A stretch of DNA of 64,000 nucleotides, from the NCBI GenBank assembly GCA_016787265.1, contig JAEUVF010000014.1, positions 62,001 to 126,000 of the forward strand. Reading direction: 5' to 3'. The notes below the pieces were generated by a model. That model did not search any database, was not told where the DNA came from, and saw only the letters and a list, made by a program, of their open reading frames with translations. This document shows positions 1 to 9,153 of this stretch, one piece after another. Position numbers and translations under genes: made by a program. Source of the stretch: Flavipsychrobacter sp. Lineage in GTDB: Bacteria; Bacteroidota; Bacteroidia; Chitinophagales; Chitinophagaceae. How positions within the stretch are numbered: the first letter of the stretch is position 1; each line of letters starts with the position of its first letter.

Positions 1-127
1 AGGAATTTTCAGAGGAGCGATCAAGGTATTCGTTCATGACAAGGAAGAACTTGATGTACTGGTCGCCCGCCTCAAAAGCCTTAGTGGTATTCATAGCGTA
101 GATCGGTTTGATGCAGAACTAAGCTGA
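1..127 (+). CDS. RelA/SpoT-family (p)ppGpp synthetase/hydrolase, C-terminal fragment
   Basis: The frame is open from base 2 and stops at TGA 125-127, giving the last 41 residues of a protein that begins outside the window. The fragment (GIFRGAIKVFVHDKEELD..., ending SVDRFDAELS) resembles the C-terminal ACT domain of long RelA/SpoT alarmone enzymes, where a beta-strand is followed by a helix and a final strand. In those enzymes the ACT domain relays ribosome or starvation status to the catalytic half, which is not visible here. The assignment rests on this short tail only; another ACT-domain protein is the main alternative. Confidence 0.6.
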   Translation, partial: GIFRGAIKVFVHDKEELDVLVARLKSLSGIHSVDRFDAELS

Positions 128-151
128 AAAATAAGTACATGATAAGCTGGT

Positions 152-166
152 CTCAAAATGTTTGAG
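152..166. repeat. Small inverted repeat downstream of the RelA/SpoT fragment
   Basis: CTCAAA-ATG-TTTGAG forms a 6-bp stem with a 3-nt loop 25 bases after the stop codon. No clear U-tract follows directly, so it is only a weak terminator candidate. Confidence 0.25.
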
Positions 167-269
167 GTCTTGATAAGCACAATCTTTTCAAGGCCTTTTT
201 TTCGTGATGAATGGTAGGTTTTCACTGCAACGCACCCGGGTTTAAAGCAGTCAGAGTTCGCGTTATCGT

Positions 270-293
270 CTTAACATTTTATTAAATGTTGAG
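270..293. promoter_or_regulatory. Hairpin or operator upstream of susC
   Basis: The arms CTTAACATTT and AAATGTTGAG are complementary over 10 positions with one G-T type pair, around a TATT loop. The element ends 30 bases before the susC start codon. It could be a repressor or activator site, or a 5'-UTR hairpin. No TAnnTTTG promoter element was found between 128 and 323. Confidence 0.35.
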
Positions 294-323
294 GCATTGT
301 GAACACCAAATCAAAATGAATTC

Positions 324-3299
324 ATGAGAAAATTTTTCGGGACCTGGCTACCCGTCCTGCTCGGACTGGTAATGCCAATGCTTGTGGCTGCACAGCAGAC
401 TGTAAAAGGCAGGATTACAGATCCTGCAGGAAATCCCTTACCAGGTGCAACCATCCAGGTGAGAGGAACGCAACAATCCACCCAGTCAGATGAAAAAGGC
501 AATTTTTCCATTTCGGTACCAGCTGGCTCCAACCGGCTGGAAGTTTCTTTTGTAGGGTTTCAAACCCAGGTGGTACCCATCCGAACGGGAGAACTTCTAA
601 TTCAACTGAAAGAAGATGATTCCAACCTGAATGAAGTAGTAGTAACCGGATTGGCAAGTACGATTAAAAAATCAAATGCAGCCAACTCGGTAGCAAGGAT
701 CAGTGCCAAAGAACTGACCGGATCCACGCGCCCGCCAACACTTGATGGTGCTATCAGCGGTAAGATTCCCGGTGCACAGATTACTGCCAATTCTGGTGCA
801 CCCGGAGGTGGCGTGAGTATACGATTAAGAGGCGTGTCTACGGTTGCAGGTTCTTCCCAGCCGCTTTTTGTAATTGACGGAGTGATCGTAAACAACGAAC
901 AGTTTGCAACAGGTACCGGTACGCGTGCATTTACTGGTGCTACCAGCCTGGATGCCGGTACACAGGACCAGGCACCCAACCGGATTGCAGATATCAACCC
1001 TGCCGATATTGAAAGTGTGGAAGTGCTGAAAGGTCCTTCGGCTTCGGCTATTTATGGATCCAGGGCCGGTGCGGGTGTAATCGTAATTACTACCAAAAGA
1101 GGTAAGACTGGTAAAGCCCGAATTACCCTCAATCAGGATGCCGGATTCACCAAAGCCAGCAAATTCCTGGGGTCCTCCAACTGGTCAAGAGAAAAAATCG
1201 AAACCTATGGTGGTGCCTATAATATTTCTGAAGAAGAAGCACTGGATCTGTTTGAAGCTGCGAACGGACGTACCTGGGATTATGAAAAAATGATCTGGGG
1301 GCATACCGGTAAAATAAACAATACCGGTTTAAATATTTCCGGTGGTAATGATCGTACGCGCTATTATATCGCCGGAGCGTATCAACGGGAAACCGGTATT
1401 CAGAAGAGAACCGGATACACGAGGAAATCCTTCCGCATGAATCTGGATCACAAATTGAACGATAGAATTGATTTCAAAGTGAGCAGCAATTTTATTAACT
1501 CATATGCCAGCAGAGGTTTTACGGGTAATGATAACCGTGGTGTTTCACTGACCTACCACCTTCCCTATATTCCGAATTTCCTGAACATCGCCCGTCGTCC
1601 GGATGGTTCTTATCCACAAGTGCCGGGTCGGGCGCAAAACCCGATGGAAATCGTTGACCGTGCAGAAAATATTGAAAAAACCAATCGTTTTCTCAATTCC
1701 GGAGAGATGAATGTGAAATTGTTTACAAGAGGAAAATCAACCCTGAAGCTGGGGTTGCGCGGGGGAGTCGACTACCTCGTATCAGAGCCGACGGTTTATC
1801 TGCCGGAAGATCTTCAGTTGATGGAAGAAGTGGCCCTGAAAGGTTCCATTCGTCTTACTACAAATAAATCGCGTTACACGTATATGCAGGCGGGACTTAA
1901 TTTTAATACCACCGTAGCTAATAATCTTGAGCTCACATCCGCTCTCGTTTTCCTACGCGATGATCAGCGCACGGATCAGTCCTATATCCAGGGAGAAGGA
2001 TTGTTGCCGGCACAGCGGAACCCAAGTATCGCGCAACGTGTGACTTCCGGCAATATTATCAACCGTAGTAGTGTGGTTGCATTTGATGCGAGCCAGGAAC
2101 TGAACTGGGATGATAAGGTCATTGGCCGGGTTGGAGTAAGAGCGGACAAATCAACCTTATCCGGACTCAATTTCGATAAATACTACTATTACCCAAGAGC
2201 CGCTGTGGCTATTAATGTTGCCAATTTCGGATTCTGGAATACGGATCTCATCAGCCAGGTGAAACCCCGTGCTGCCTATGGTGAAGCCTCCGGGTTTCCA
2301 TCTTTTGATGCAGTATATTCCAATTTGCTGGGCGTGAATTACGGTGGTGAACTGGGTTCCATATCTCCCATATTGCTGGGTCTCAGTGCACTTGATCCTG
2401 AACGTGCACAGGAAATTGAATTTGGTCTGGATCTCGGATTTCTTCAAAACAGGGTAACCCTTGAAGCAACCTGGTATAGTAAAAAGGTAAAAGACTTTCT
2501 GTATCCCTATACCCTGGCTCCGGGAACCGGTGTATCTTCTATTAAACTGTTCCCAGTTGGAGACCTCGTAAACAGGGGGATCGAGATTGGACTGAATGCA
2601 CAAATCATTAAGCGGGTGAACCTGGAATGGAGCAGCTCCCTTCAGTTCTGGAACAACCGCACTGAAGTTACCCGCCTGAATATTCCCCCTTCTTATGTGG
2701 CGAATTCGGGTTTTGGGACCTATGGCAGAAAGCGTATTGCATTAGGAACATCTCCCACTGCCTGGTGGGGTGTTGATACTGCTGGCAATACCATTAACTA
2801 CAAAGATTATCAGCCCGACTTTCAGTTGAGCTGGAACAACAATATCCGTTTTGCGAAAAACTTTGATTTCAACATGCTCTGGCATACCAGTCAGGGTGGT
2901 TACAACGCTTCCCTTACCCGCCTGCTGAAAGATGAAGGCGGTACTACGAAAGACTGGAGTACAATCGGTAAATCAGGAGATCCGGTTGGGATCGAACGGC
3001 AGGGTTCCGAGATTACCAATTTCGTATTTGACGCGAGTTATATCCGCCTCCGCGAATTGGGATTGTATTATACAGTGCCTGCGAAGTTGCTGGAAACCGG
3101 TTTTGGAAAAGTGGTACAAAGTGTACGCCTTGGCTTCTCTGCCCAGAACCTGGTAACCATTACCGATTATTACGGATATGACCCGGAAGTTTCCAACTTC
3201 AATACAGGTAATGCCGGCGGTGCACTAACAGGGGGAGTTGACCTGGCACCCTTCCCGCTTGCCAAGCGCTATTTCTTTCACCTGAATATCGGACTTTAA
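324..3299 (+). CDS. SusC/RagA-family TonB-dependent outer-membrane receptor
   Basis: This 991-residue protein is the channel half of a SusC/SusD nutrient-uptake pair. A signal peptide (about residues 1-23, ending LVAAQ) is followed by a carboxypeptidase-regulatory-like domain starting VKGRITDPAGNPLPGA, then the linker LNEVVVTG typical of SusC proteins, a TonB plug domain (roughly 115-255, containing PLFVIDGV and GPSASAIYGSRAGAGVI) and a long beta-barrel. Energy would come from TonB-ExbBD. The size is at the small end for SusC proteins and there is no N-terminal signalling extension, so ECF-sigma/anti-sigma control is unlikely. susD starts 12 bases downstream. No glycoside hydrolase, protease or sulfatase lies nearby, so the substrate cannot be inferred. 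The ATG at 316 in another frame ends after three codons, which supports the start at 324. Confidence 0.93.
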   Translation: MRKFFGTWLPVLLGLVMPMLVAAQQTVKGRITDPAGNPLPGATIQVRGTQQSTQSDEKGNFSISVPAGSNRLEVSFVGFQTQVVPIRTGELLIQLKEDDSNLNEVVVTGLASTIKKSNAANSVARISAKELTGSTRPPTLDGAISGKIPGAQITANSGAPGGGVSIRLRGVSTVAGSSQPLFVIDGVIVNNEQFATGTGTRAFTGATSLDAGTQDQAPNRIADINPADIESVEVLKGPSASAIYGSRAGAGVIVITTKRGKTGKARITLNQDAGFTKASKFLGSSNWSREKIETYGGAYNISEEEALDLFEAANGRTWDYEKMIWGHTGKINNTGLNISGGNDRTRYYIAGAYQRETGIQKRTGYTRKSFRMNLDHKLNDRIDFKVSSNFINSYASRGFTGNDNRGVSLTYHLPYIPNFLNIARRPDGSYPQVPGRAQNPMEIVDRAENIEKTNRFLNSGEMNVKLFTRGKSTLKLGLRGGVDYLVSEPTVYLPEDLQLMEEVALKGSIRLTTNKSRYTYMQAGLNFNTTVANNLELTSALVFLRDDQRTDQSYIQGEGLLPAQRNPSIAQRVTSGNIINRSSVVAFDASQELNWDDKVIGRVGVRADKSTLSGLNFDKYYYYPRAAVAINVANFGFWNTDLISQVKPRAAYGEASGFPSFDAVYSNLLGVNYGGELGSISPILLGLSALDPERAQEIEFGLDLGFLQNRVTLEATWYSKKVKDFLYPYTLAPGTGVSSIKLFPVGDLVNRGIEIGLNAQIIKRVNLEWSSSLQFWNNRTEVTRLNIPPSYVANSGFGTYGRKRIALGTSPTAWWGVDTAGNTINYKDYQPDFQLSWNNNIRFAKNFDFNMLWHTSQGGYNASLTRLLKDEGGTTKDWSTIGKSGDPVGIERQGSEITNFVFDASYIRLRELGLYYTVPAKLLETGFGKVVQSVRLGFSAQNLVTITDYYGYDPEVSNFNTGNAGGALTGGVDLAPFPLAKRYFFHLNIGL

Positions 3300-3311
3300 A
3301 AACTGTAAGTA

Positions 3312-4718
3312 ATGATGAAACGAATGTATAAATGCCAGCTGCTTCTGATTGCCCTGGCGGCGGTACAAATGAGTTCCTGTACCAAAACGGATTATGTTCC
3401 GAATCCCAATGCACCCACGCAGGAATCGGTATTGAGGAATGCGACCCGGCAACAGATCAGTCAGCTTGGAGTTGGCGTTCAGTCGGTTATACGCGATGGT
3501 GTTTTTTCTTTCCGGACCTGGTCAGGCTCCATCGGTCGGGAAGTGGTATATTTCGCCCAAACAGAAAGCCGGTATTACCGCGAACTACAGGGAGAAATTC
3601 CGCTTGATGCAGCAGGTATCATGTACGGATGGTATTCCAATTTTAATCAGACCCGTCGACGGGCTGAAATCATGCTGCAGTCTGCTGCCAATACGGCTGC
3701 ATTATCGGATGCAGAAAAAGCGGCAGCAAAAGGGTTCGGTAAAACCGTACAAGCTTATGTGATGCTGAATGCACTGAATATGATGGGGTCCAATGGCATC
3801 CGGACCAGCTTTACGGATCTCAGTTCGGAGGGAGATCTGCTGAAGCCCGGTTGTTTTAAAAACTATACTGAATCGCTGACTTATCTGAAGGGACTGGTGG
3901 AGGATGGTTTGGCTGACCTGGCGCAGGCAGGTACAACGGAGTTCCCGTTCGCTATGGTGGATGGCTGGGGTGATCTTGCGTCGATCGAAGGGTTCAAAAA
4001 ATTCAATCGCGCCGTTGCAGCGCGGATTGCACTTTATCAGCAAGACTGGAATTCACTGGAAACCGCCCTGAATCAGTCGTTCATGGACCTGGATGGAGAT
4101 CTTAATGAAGGCCCATCCTTCCTGTATTCCAATGTACTGGGGGATGAAACCAATCCCATCTGGCGTTCCTTTGATAACAACAGTACCCCTATTCTGGTCC
4201 AGGCTGATTTTGTGCCCGAGGCAGAGGCCGGCGATAAACGGGTATTTGGAGTCAGCATGGCTGAGGGTGGGATGTCCAGAATCCGGCAACGTACTACTCC
4301 AACCGCACCACCGGATTATCCGGTTATGACGCATGAAGTGCAGATGTTCCCGACAAATACGGCACCGGTTAAATTCCTTCGTAATGAGGAATTAATCCTG
4401 ATGTATGCAGAAGCGAAATTGCAGAAAGATGAACTGGCGGCGGCAGTAACAGCACTGGATTATATCCGTACCCAGAATGGCCTGGCTGCATTGGCAACTG
4501 CCAAACCAGGCGTTATCGGAAATAAAAACGCACTAATTGATGAGTTGCTGCACCAGCGCCGTTATTCACTGTTTATGGAAGGTCACCGATGGTTTGATAT
4601 GCGCCGGTATAATAAATTAAATACCCTTCCGCTGGATAAACCTACTCATTCGGTATTTGAAAAATTTCATATACCCCGGGCAGAAGCTGATTGGGACATT
4701 GTAAACCCCTGTCAATAA
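3312..4718 (+). CDS. SusD/RagB-family nutrient-binding outer-membrane lipoprotein
   Basis: This 468-residue lipoprotein forms the lid of the SusCD transporter and binds substrate at the cell surface. The N-terminus has a lipoprotein signal with lipobox MSSC (Cys23). The C-terminal region shows the SusD pattern: FLRNEELILMYAEA, a TPR-like helical stretch, and RRYSLFMEGHRWFDMRRY. The gene follows susC by 12 bases and is closed by a strong hairpin terminator at 4757-4798, so the two form a two-gene operon. No SusE/SusF-type lipoprotein or degradative enzyme follows. The family assignment is firm; the ligand is unknown. Confidence 0.93.
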   Translation: MMKRMYKCQLLLIALAAVQMSSCTKTDYVPNPNAPTQESVLRNATRQQISQLGVGVQSVIRDGVFSFRTWSGSIGREVVYFAQTESRYYRELQGEIPLDAAGIMYGWYSNFNQTRRRAEIMLQSAANTAALSDAEKAAAKGFGKTVQAYVMLNALNMMGSNGIRTSFTDLSSEGDLLKPGCFKNYTESLTYLKGLVEDGLADLAQAGTTEFPFAMVDGWGDLASIEGFKKFNRAVAARIALYQQDWNSLETALNQSFMDLDGDLNEGPSFLYSNVLGDETNPIWRSFDNNSTPILVQADFVPEAEAGDKRVFGVSMAEGGMSRIRQRTTPTAPPDYPVMTHEVQMFPTNTAPVKFLRNEELILMYAEAKLQKDELAAAVTALDYIRTQNGLAALATAKPGVIGNKNALIDELLHQRRYSLFMEGHRWFDMRRYNKLNTLPLDKPTHSVFEKFHIPRAEADWDIVNPCQ

Positions 4719-4756
4719 AGCGGGTAAGAATTTTTGTTGAAACTGGTATTTTGGTA

Positions 4757-4798
4757 GTCGGAAGAATCCTTTATGGAGGATTTCTTCCGACTTTTTTT
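4757..4798 (+). terminator. Intrinsic terminator after susD
   Basis: The arms GTCGGAAGAATCCT (4757-4770) and AGGATTTCTTCCGAC (4777-4791) pair along their length with one bulged T. A run of seven T follows at 4792-4798. Confidence 0.88.
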
Positions 4799-4837
4799 AT
4801 TTCCCGAAACAGGTTTTTTATTTGAGTCCGATCCACC

Positions 4838-4845
4838 TATTTTTG
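4838..4845 (+). promoter_or_regulatory. TAnnTTTG -7 promoter element of purA
   Basis: TATTTTTG matches the Bacteroidota -7 consensus TAnnTTTG and ends 35 bases before the purA ATG. No TTG lies at the usual 17-23 bp upstream, so the -33 element is weak or absent. Confidence 0.55.
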
Positions 4846-4880
4846 CTGCCTGATTATAAGCAAGCAGTCAAATTATAAAA

Positions 4881-6143
4881 ATGGTAGATGCAATTTTAGG
4901 CCTCCAGTGGGGCGATGAAGGGAAAGGGAAAATCGTTGATTATTTCGCTCCCCAATATGATATCATCGCGCGCTTCCAGGGAGGCCCGAACGCCGGACAT
5001 ACACTCTATGTAGAGGGTAAAAAAGTAGTGTTACATCAGATTCCTTCCGGTGTATTTCATGAAAATACGGTCAACCTGATCGGAAACGGCGTGGTATTGG
5101 ATCCTGTTACCCTTAAAAGAGAATGTGAAACGGTGAAGGGGTTCGGAGTGGATGTGCGTAAGAACATGTTTATATCACATCGCACACACCTGATCCTGCC
5201 AACGCATCGCGCACTGGACAAGGCTTCCGAATTGCAAAAAGGGAATGATAAAATCGGTTCAACGTTAAAAGGAATCGGCCCGGCTTATATGGATAAAACC
5301 GGAAGAAATGGTTTACGTGTTGGGGATCTGCTCGATAAAAATTTCACTACTTCCTATATCCGGTTACGTCTGAAACACCAGCGACTCCTGGATAATTTTA
5401 ATTTCCAGGAAGATATCACTGCCTGGGAAGAAGAATTTTTTGAAGCGATTGAATTTCTGCGCAGTCTGAATGTGGTAAACGGAGAATATTATATCAATGA
5501 ACAAATGGCGGCCGGTAAAAAAGTACTGGCAGAAGGTGCGCAGGGCAGCATGCTGGATATTGACTTCGGTACGTTCCCCTTTGTTACCTCCTCCAATACA
5601 ACAACTTCCGGTGTTTGTAATGGTCTTGGTGTGGCACCGCAGAAAATCCGGGAAGTAATGGGTGTTACCAAGGCCTATTGCACACGTGTGGGCGGTGGAC
5701 CTTTCCCAACCGAATTAATGGACGAAACAGGCGAAGAATTGCGTAAGCTGGGTAATGAATTTGGTGCAACAACAGGCCGCCCCCGTCGTTGTGGATGGAT
5801 CGACCTGGTGGCCCTGAAATACGCCTGCATGATCAATGGCGTTACCAAGGTAATTATGACCAAGGCCGATGTGTTGGATCAGTTCAGGGAATTACAGGTT
5901 TGTACGGCTTACGAAGTAGACGGAAAAGAAACACCTTATATTCCGTTTCAGATGACCCGGCACCAGATTAAACCGGTATTGCAGTCATTTGCAGGATGGA
6001 ACCAGGATACCAGTCAGTTGAAAAATCCGGCTGATTTACCTGAATCTATGAAAGAATATGTCTCCTTCATCAATAAGTATGTAGGAGCAGACGTTAGTCA
6101 TATTTCTAATGGACCTGGTCGCGATCAGATTGTAACTATTTAA
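4881..6143 (+). CDS. purA: Adenylosuccinate synthetase
   Basis: Cytosolic enzyme of AMP synthesis that joins IMP and aspartate with GTP hydrolysis to give adenylosuccinate. The 420 residues are the full family length. The N-terminal GTP-binding loop reads WGDEGKGK (residues 10-17) and is followed by GGPNAGHTLYV, GSTLKGIGPAY, the switch and IMP-contact motif GTFPFVTSSNTT, and the C-terminal base-binding segment ISNGPGRD. The start at ATG 4881 puts the P-loop in its normal place. purA opens a plus-strand run with the acidic protein and pabB; the spacing to the next probable start is 86 bases. Confidence 0.98.
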   Translation: MVDAILGLQWGDEGKGKIVDYFAPQYDIIARFQGGPNAGHTLYVEGKKVVLHQIPSGVFHENTVNLIGNGVVLDPVTLKRECETVKGFGVDVRKNMFISHRTHLILPTHRALDKASELQKGNDKIGSTLKGIGPAYMDKTGRNGLRVGDLLDKNFTTSYIRLRLKHQRLLDNFNFQEDITAWEEEFFEAIEFLRSLNVVNGEYYINEQMAAGKKVLAEGAQGSMLDIDFGTFPFVTSSNTTTSGVCNGLGVAPQKIREVMGVTKAYCTRVGGGPFPTELMDETGEELRKLGNEFGATTGRPRRCGWIDLVALKYACMINGVTKVIMTKADVLDQFRELQVCTAYEVDGKETPYIPFQMTRHQIKPVLQSFAGWNQDTSQLKNPADLPESMKEYVSFINKYVGADVSHISNGPGRDQIVTI

Positions 6144-6229
6144 ATCTGATAGGCGCTAAAAATTATTAGTTGAAAATTTGGCTATTTAACAAGAACGCTG
6201 AAAATTTACAAAGTAATCCCTTTTGTGCT

Positions 6230-6661
6230 ATGGCTGCTAAATCTGATAAGGAAAAAAAGACTACCCCAAAGGCTTCATCCAGTGATGAACCGGTAAAGAA
6301 AACTTCTTCAAAATCCAAGAAAAAAATGGAAGACGAGGAGGATGAACTGGAAGATGAGGAGGAAACTCAAAAAGCTTCCAAGAAAGCTTCCAAATCATCT
6401 AAATCAAAAAAAGATGAGGATGAGGAAGAAGAGGAAGAAGATTCAGAAGATCTGGATGATGATGATTGGGAAAAAGTAGAAGAGGAGGATGATTGGGATC
6501 CCGATTTTGAGGAATTCGATCTTCCAAAATCCAAAACTAAAAAAAGTACGGGCACCAAGAAACCAGGTAAGGAAGAGGATGATCTGGGTCTTGATGACGA
6601 CTTTAAAGACCTTGATCTGTTCAATGACACGGGCTTTGATGATGAAGAGGAAGACTTCTAA
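6230..6661 (+). CDS. Highly acidic, Lys/Ser-rich low-complexity protein of unknown function
   Basis: The 143-residue protein is counted from ATG 6230 (MAAKSDKEKK). The frame also allows a TTG start at 6170, but the ATG gives a start more like other charged low-complexity proteins. It has no recognisable fold, signal peptide or membrane segment. It alternates Lys/Ser-rich stretches (KKTSSKSKKK, KASKKASKSSKSKK) with Asp/Glu runs (DEDEEEEEEDSEDLDDDDW), and the C-terminal half carries evenly spaced acidic patches with aromatic residues (DDWDPDFEEFDLP, DLDLFNDTGFDDEEEDF). Its stop overlaps the pabB start (TAATG), so the two are probably translationally coupled. It is likely disordered and could act as a chaperone-like or nucleic-acid-mimic protein, but no function can be assigned. 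Confidence 0.75.
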   Translation: MAAKSDKEKKTTPKASSSDEPVKKTSSKSKKKMEDEEDELEDEEETQKASKKASKSSKSKKDEDEEEEEEDSEDLDDDDWEKVEEEDDWDPDFEEFDLPKSKTKKSTGTKKPGKEEDDLGLDDDFKDLDLFNDTGFDDEEEDF

Positions 6662-7971
6662 TGTCAACTGAAATATTGCTGCATGGCAGGAGCTTCAGGT
6701 TATACGCCTTTGAAGATTTGCCAGCACTGAAATTGCAAATGTTGAACTGGGCCAACCGGTTCAACATTTGTTGCTTTATGGATAATCAGGGTTACCAGGA
6801 AAGCCTGCAGCGTTATGAATGCCTGCTGGCGGCAGGTGCATGGAAACAGTTCTCGCAACATGCGGGAACCGCTTTACCAGAGCTTCGTCAATTTTTAGGG
6901 GAAGTAGCTGACTGGACTTTCGGTCATGTCGGCTTTGGCATGAAAGCGGAAACCATGCAAAGCAGTACTGTATTGCCGGATCCGATCGGATTTCCTGATT
7001 GCAGTTTTTTTGTGCCGGATATACTGATTTTGGTGAGAGAGAATAATCTCTTGATCAGCAGCTATTCTATTGATACAGAACTGGTTTACCAACAGCTGCT
7101 TGATAGTTCGGTGATGCCACTTAATGCCCCTGCTACCATTAAGCTTGAAGCTGTGATGAGTGCAGATGAATACAAAACTAAAGTAGAGCAGTTAAAAGCG
7201 CATATACATAGGGGTGACTGTTATGAGATAAATTTCTGCCAGGAGTTTAGTGCGAAAAATGCCAATATTGATCCGGTTGCAGTTTTTACCAAATTGGTAG
7301 CTGTTTCACCAAATCCTTTTTCTGTATTCTACCGGTGGGAGGATCGTTTCCTGATGTGCGTCAGTCCGGAACGGTTTTTTAGAATGGAATCCGGTAAGAT
7401 CTGGTCTCAGCCAATCAAAGGAACTGCTGCCCGCTACCTTAGTGACCCCAAACGTGATGCCCAGGCGGCAATGGATCTTGTCAGGAGCGAAAAAGAACGT
7501 TCGGAAAATGTAATGGTGGTTGACCTGGTAAGGAATGATCTCTCCAGGATTTGTAAGGCAGGTTCAGTGCAGGTGGATGAGCTTTTTGGCATATATAGCT
7601 TTCCCCAGGTTCACCAAATGATTTCGACCATATCGGGACAGTTAGAGGAGGATGTTGAACTGGTGGATGTATTGAATGCCATTTTTCCGATGGGATCCAT
7701 GACAGGGGCTCCCAAAAAGCGGGTTCTTGAATTAATTGAAGAATACGAGCTTGTTCAGCGAGGAATATTTTCTGGTACGGTTGGTTATTGTACACCGGAT
7801 GGCAGAGCTGATTTTAATGTGGTCATCCGTAGCCTGATGTATAATCAGGCCGACCGGTATTTATCCTGTCAGGTTGGCTCCGGTATTACCTGGTATGCGG
7901 ATGCAGCAAGGGAATATGAGGAGTGCCTGCTCAAGGTAGCAGCTATCCGCAAAGCGTTGGAAGCAACATAG
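6661..7971 (+). CDS. pabB: Para-aminobenzoate synthase component I (chorismate-binding enzyme)
   Basis: Chorismate-utilising enzyme of 436 residues that makes 4-amino-4-deoxychorismate for folate synthesis. The chorismate-binding domain occupies the C-terminal two thirds: DCYEINFCQEF, the key PIKGTAAR motif, VVDLVRNDLSRI, GSMTGAPKKRVLELI and the end segment GSGITWYADAAREYEECL. The lysine in PIKGT distinguishes PabB from anthranilate synthase TrpE, which has PIAGT. The N-terminal third is more divergent, as is usual. The start overlaps the preceding gene by one base. No glutamine amidotransferase (PabA) or aminodeoxychorismate lyase is adjacent. The next gene is convergent. Confidence 0.93.
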   Translation: MSTEILLHGRSFRLYAFEDLPALKLQMLNWANRFNICCFMDNQGYQESLQRYECLLAAGAWKQFSQHAGTALPELRQFLGEVADWTFGHVGFGMKAETMQSSTVLPDPIGFPDCSFFVPDILILVRENNLLISSYSIDTELVYQQLLDSSVMPLNAPATIKLEAVMSADEYKTKVEQLKAHIHRGDCYEINFCQEFSAKNANIDPVAVFTKLVAVSPNPFSVFYRWEDRFLMCVSPERFFRMESGKIWSQPIKGTAARYLSDPKRDAQAAMDLVRSEKERSENVMVVDLVRNDLSRICKAGSVQVDELFGIYSFPQVHQMISTISGQLEEDVELVDVLNAIFPMGSMTGAPKKRVLELIEEYELVQRGIFSGTVGYCTPDGRADFNVVIRSLMYNQADRYLSCQVGSGITWYADAAREYEECLLKVAAIRKALEAT

Positions 7972-7986
7972 ATGTAGTGTTCCGGT

Positions 7987-9072
7987 TTATTTTCCCGGAC
8001 TGCTCATGGCAGCAGCGGAGGAAAGCAGCAACTGGACAGATTCCTGAAGAATGGAGTATTTGTGCGCATTAAACAATTCCATTTTATCTGCCGGTAACTT
8101 CATTTCATAAGGACTTCCCGAAGTTGACATTATCCGATCGAAGTCAGGATTATAGCGATTGAAATCGGTTATATCCATCATTACATGCTTGGCAATTACT
8201 ACTGACTGATATTTTCCGGCAACAGATTGAGAACGAGCTGAAGCTTCTTCCAGTTCAGTAAGTTTTCGGGTATAGGCGTAGAGCCCATCACCATAATGAT
8301 CGTGGGTTTCAGCTTTTGTAAGCGTTGTGAGCCCACCCTGACCCTCAAAAACGTAATGAGTGCCTATGAATTTTTTTACATGCTTTCGGGTTTCTGCAGG
8401 AAGGTGGTATTGAAGATCCCAGAAATTGCGACTTCCGCTTCGGGCGATGGCTTTCTGAACATTGCCCGGCCCAGCATTGTAAGCGGCAATTACCAGCAGC
8501 CAGTCGCCATAAATTTTGTACAGATCTTTCAGGTATTTGGCGGCTGCATGAGTGCTTTTTACATAATTGGTACGTTCATCTACCGATTTATTGACTTTCA
8601 GGCCAAGCCGAATAGCAGTACCTCTCATGAATTGCCAGGGGCCAACTGCTCCTGCGTGAGAAACAGCATTGGATTTCAATTTTGATTCTATGACAGCCAG
8701 GTATTTTAACTCCCGTGGAAGACCGTATTGTGTCATAATACCATCCATCATGTTGAAATAGGGTAGGGCCCATTCTTTCATGGAATGCAATGATTTGGCG
8801 TGGGATTCTATATAATCCTGAACGAAACTTACTGCTCTTGGATTCAATTTTGGGGTGCCAATGCTGGTGCCGGTTTCTTCGAAAAGATTCCTGATAGTGG
8901 AAGGTGTTTCCATTTCTACCGAAGTTGATGCTACCGCAGGCAGAATGGCTTTGTCTATAATAGTGGTATCTGTATTGATTTGTTCGGGTACGACCGGCTG
9001 ATCCGCTTTTTGAGCGAATCCGCTAATTAGGGTACCGAAGAACAGGTATCCAGCCAACAGAAATTGTTTCAT
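7987..9072 (-). CDS. Lytic transglycosylase (SLT/MltD-like), periplasmic
   Basis: Murein lytic transglycosylase that cleaves the MurNAc-GlcNAc bond in peptidoglycan. The start is placed at ATG 9072, where a clean signal peptide begins (MKQFLLAGYLFFGTLISGFAQ); an upstream ATG at 9093 would add seven residues. The SLT domain contains the catalytic glutamate in LAVIESKLK (Glu129 from this start), then AGAVGPWQFM and VIAAYNAGPGNVQKAI. The C-terminal part resembles the MltD-type extension, but no LysM peptidoglycan-binding domain follows, unlike classical MltD. It is convergent with pabB and downstream of gatA on the same strand. Confidence 0.92.
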   Translation of the reverse strand: MKQFLLAGYLFFGTLISGFAQKADQPVVPEQINTDTTIIDKAILPAVASTSVEMETPSTIRNLFEETGTSIGTPKLNPRAVSFVQDYIESHAKSLHSMKEWALPYFNMMDGIMTQYGLPRELKYLAVIESKLKSNAVSHAGAVGPWQFMRGTAIRLGLKVNKSVDERTNYVKSTHAAAKYLKDLYKIYGDWLLVIAAYNAGPGNVQKAIARSGSRNFWDLQYHLPAETRKHVKKFIGTHYVFEGQGGLTTLTKAETHDHYGDGLYAYTRKLTELEEASARSQSVAGKYQSVVIAKHVMMDITDFNRYNPDFDRIMSTSGSPYEMKLPADKMELFNAHKYSILQESVQLLLSSAAAMSSPGK

Positions 9073-9153
9073 GTTCCAGACTTTGGTTAACAACTAAAAC
9101 AGTTTCTCACAGAGATTTTTGGCGAATTTTCAAGGGATGGACATACAACTTTG

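Noticed and set aside
190..202. AAGGCCTT followed by T-run as the terminator of the RelA/SpoT gene
   Set aside because: The self-complementary part has no room for a loop, so it cannot form a normal terminator stem.
6367..6630. A Ser-rich minus-strand frame opposite the acidic protein
   Set aside because: It is the mirror of GAT/GAA-rich codons and has no independent coding signs.
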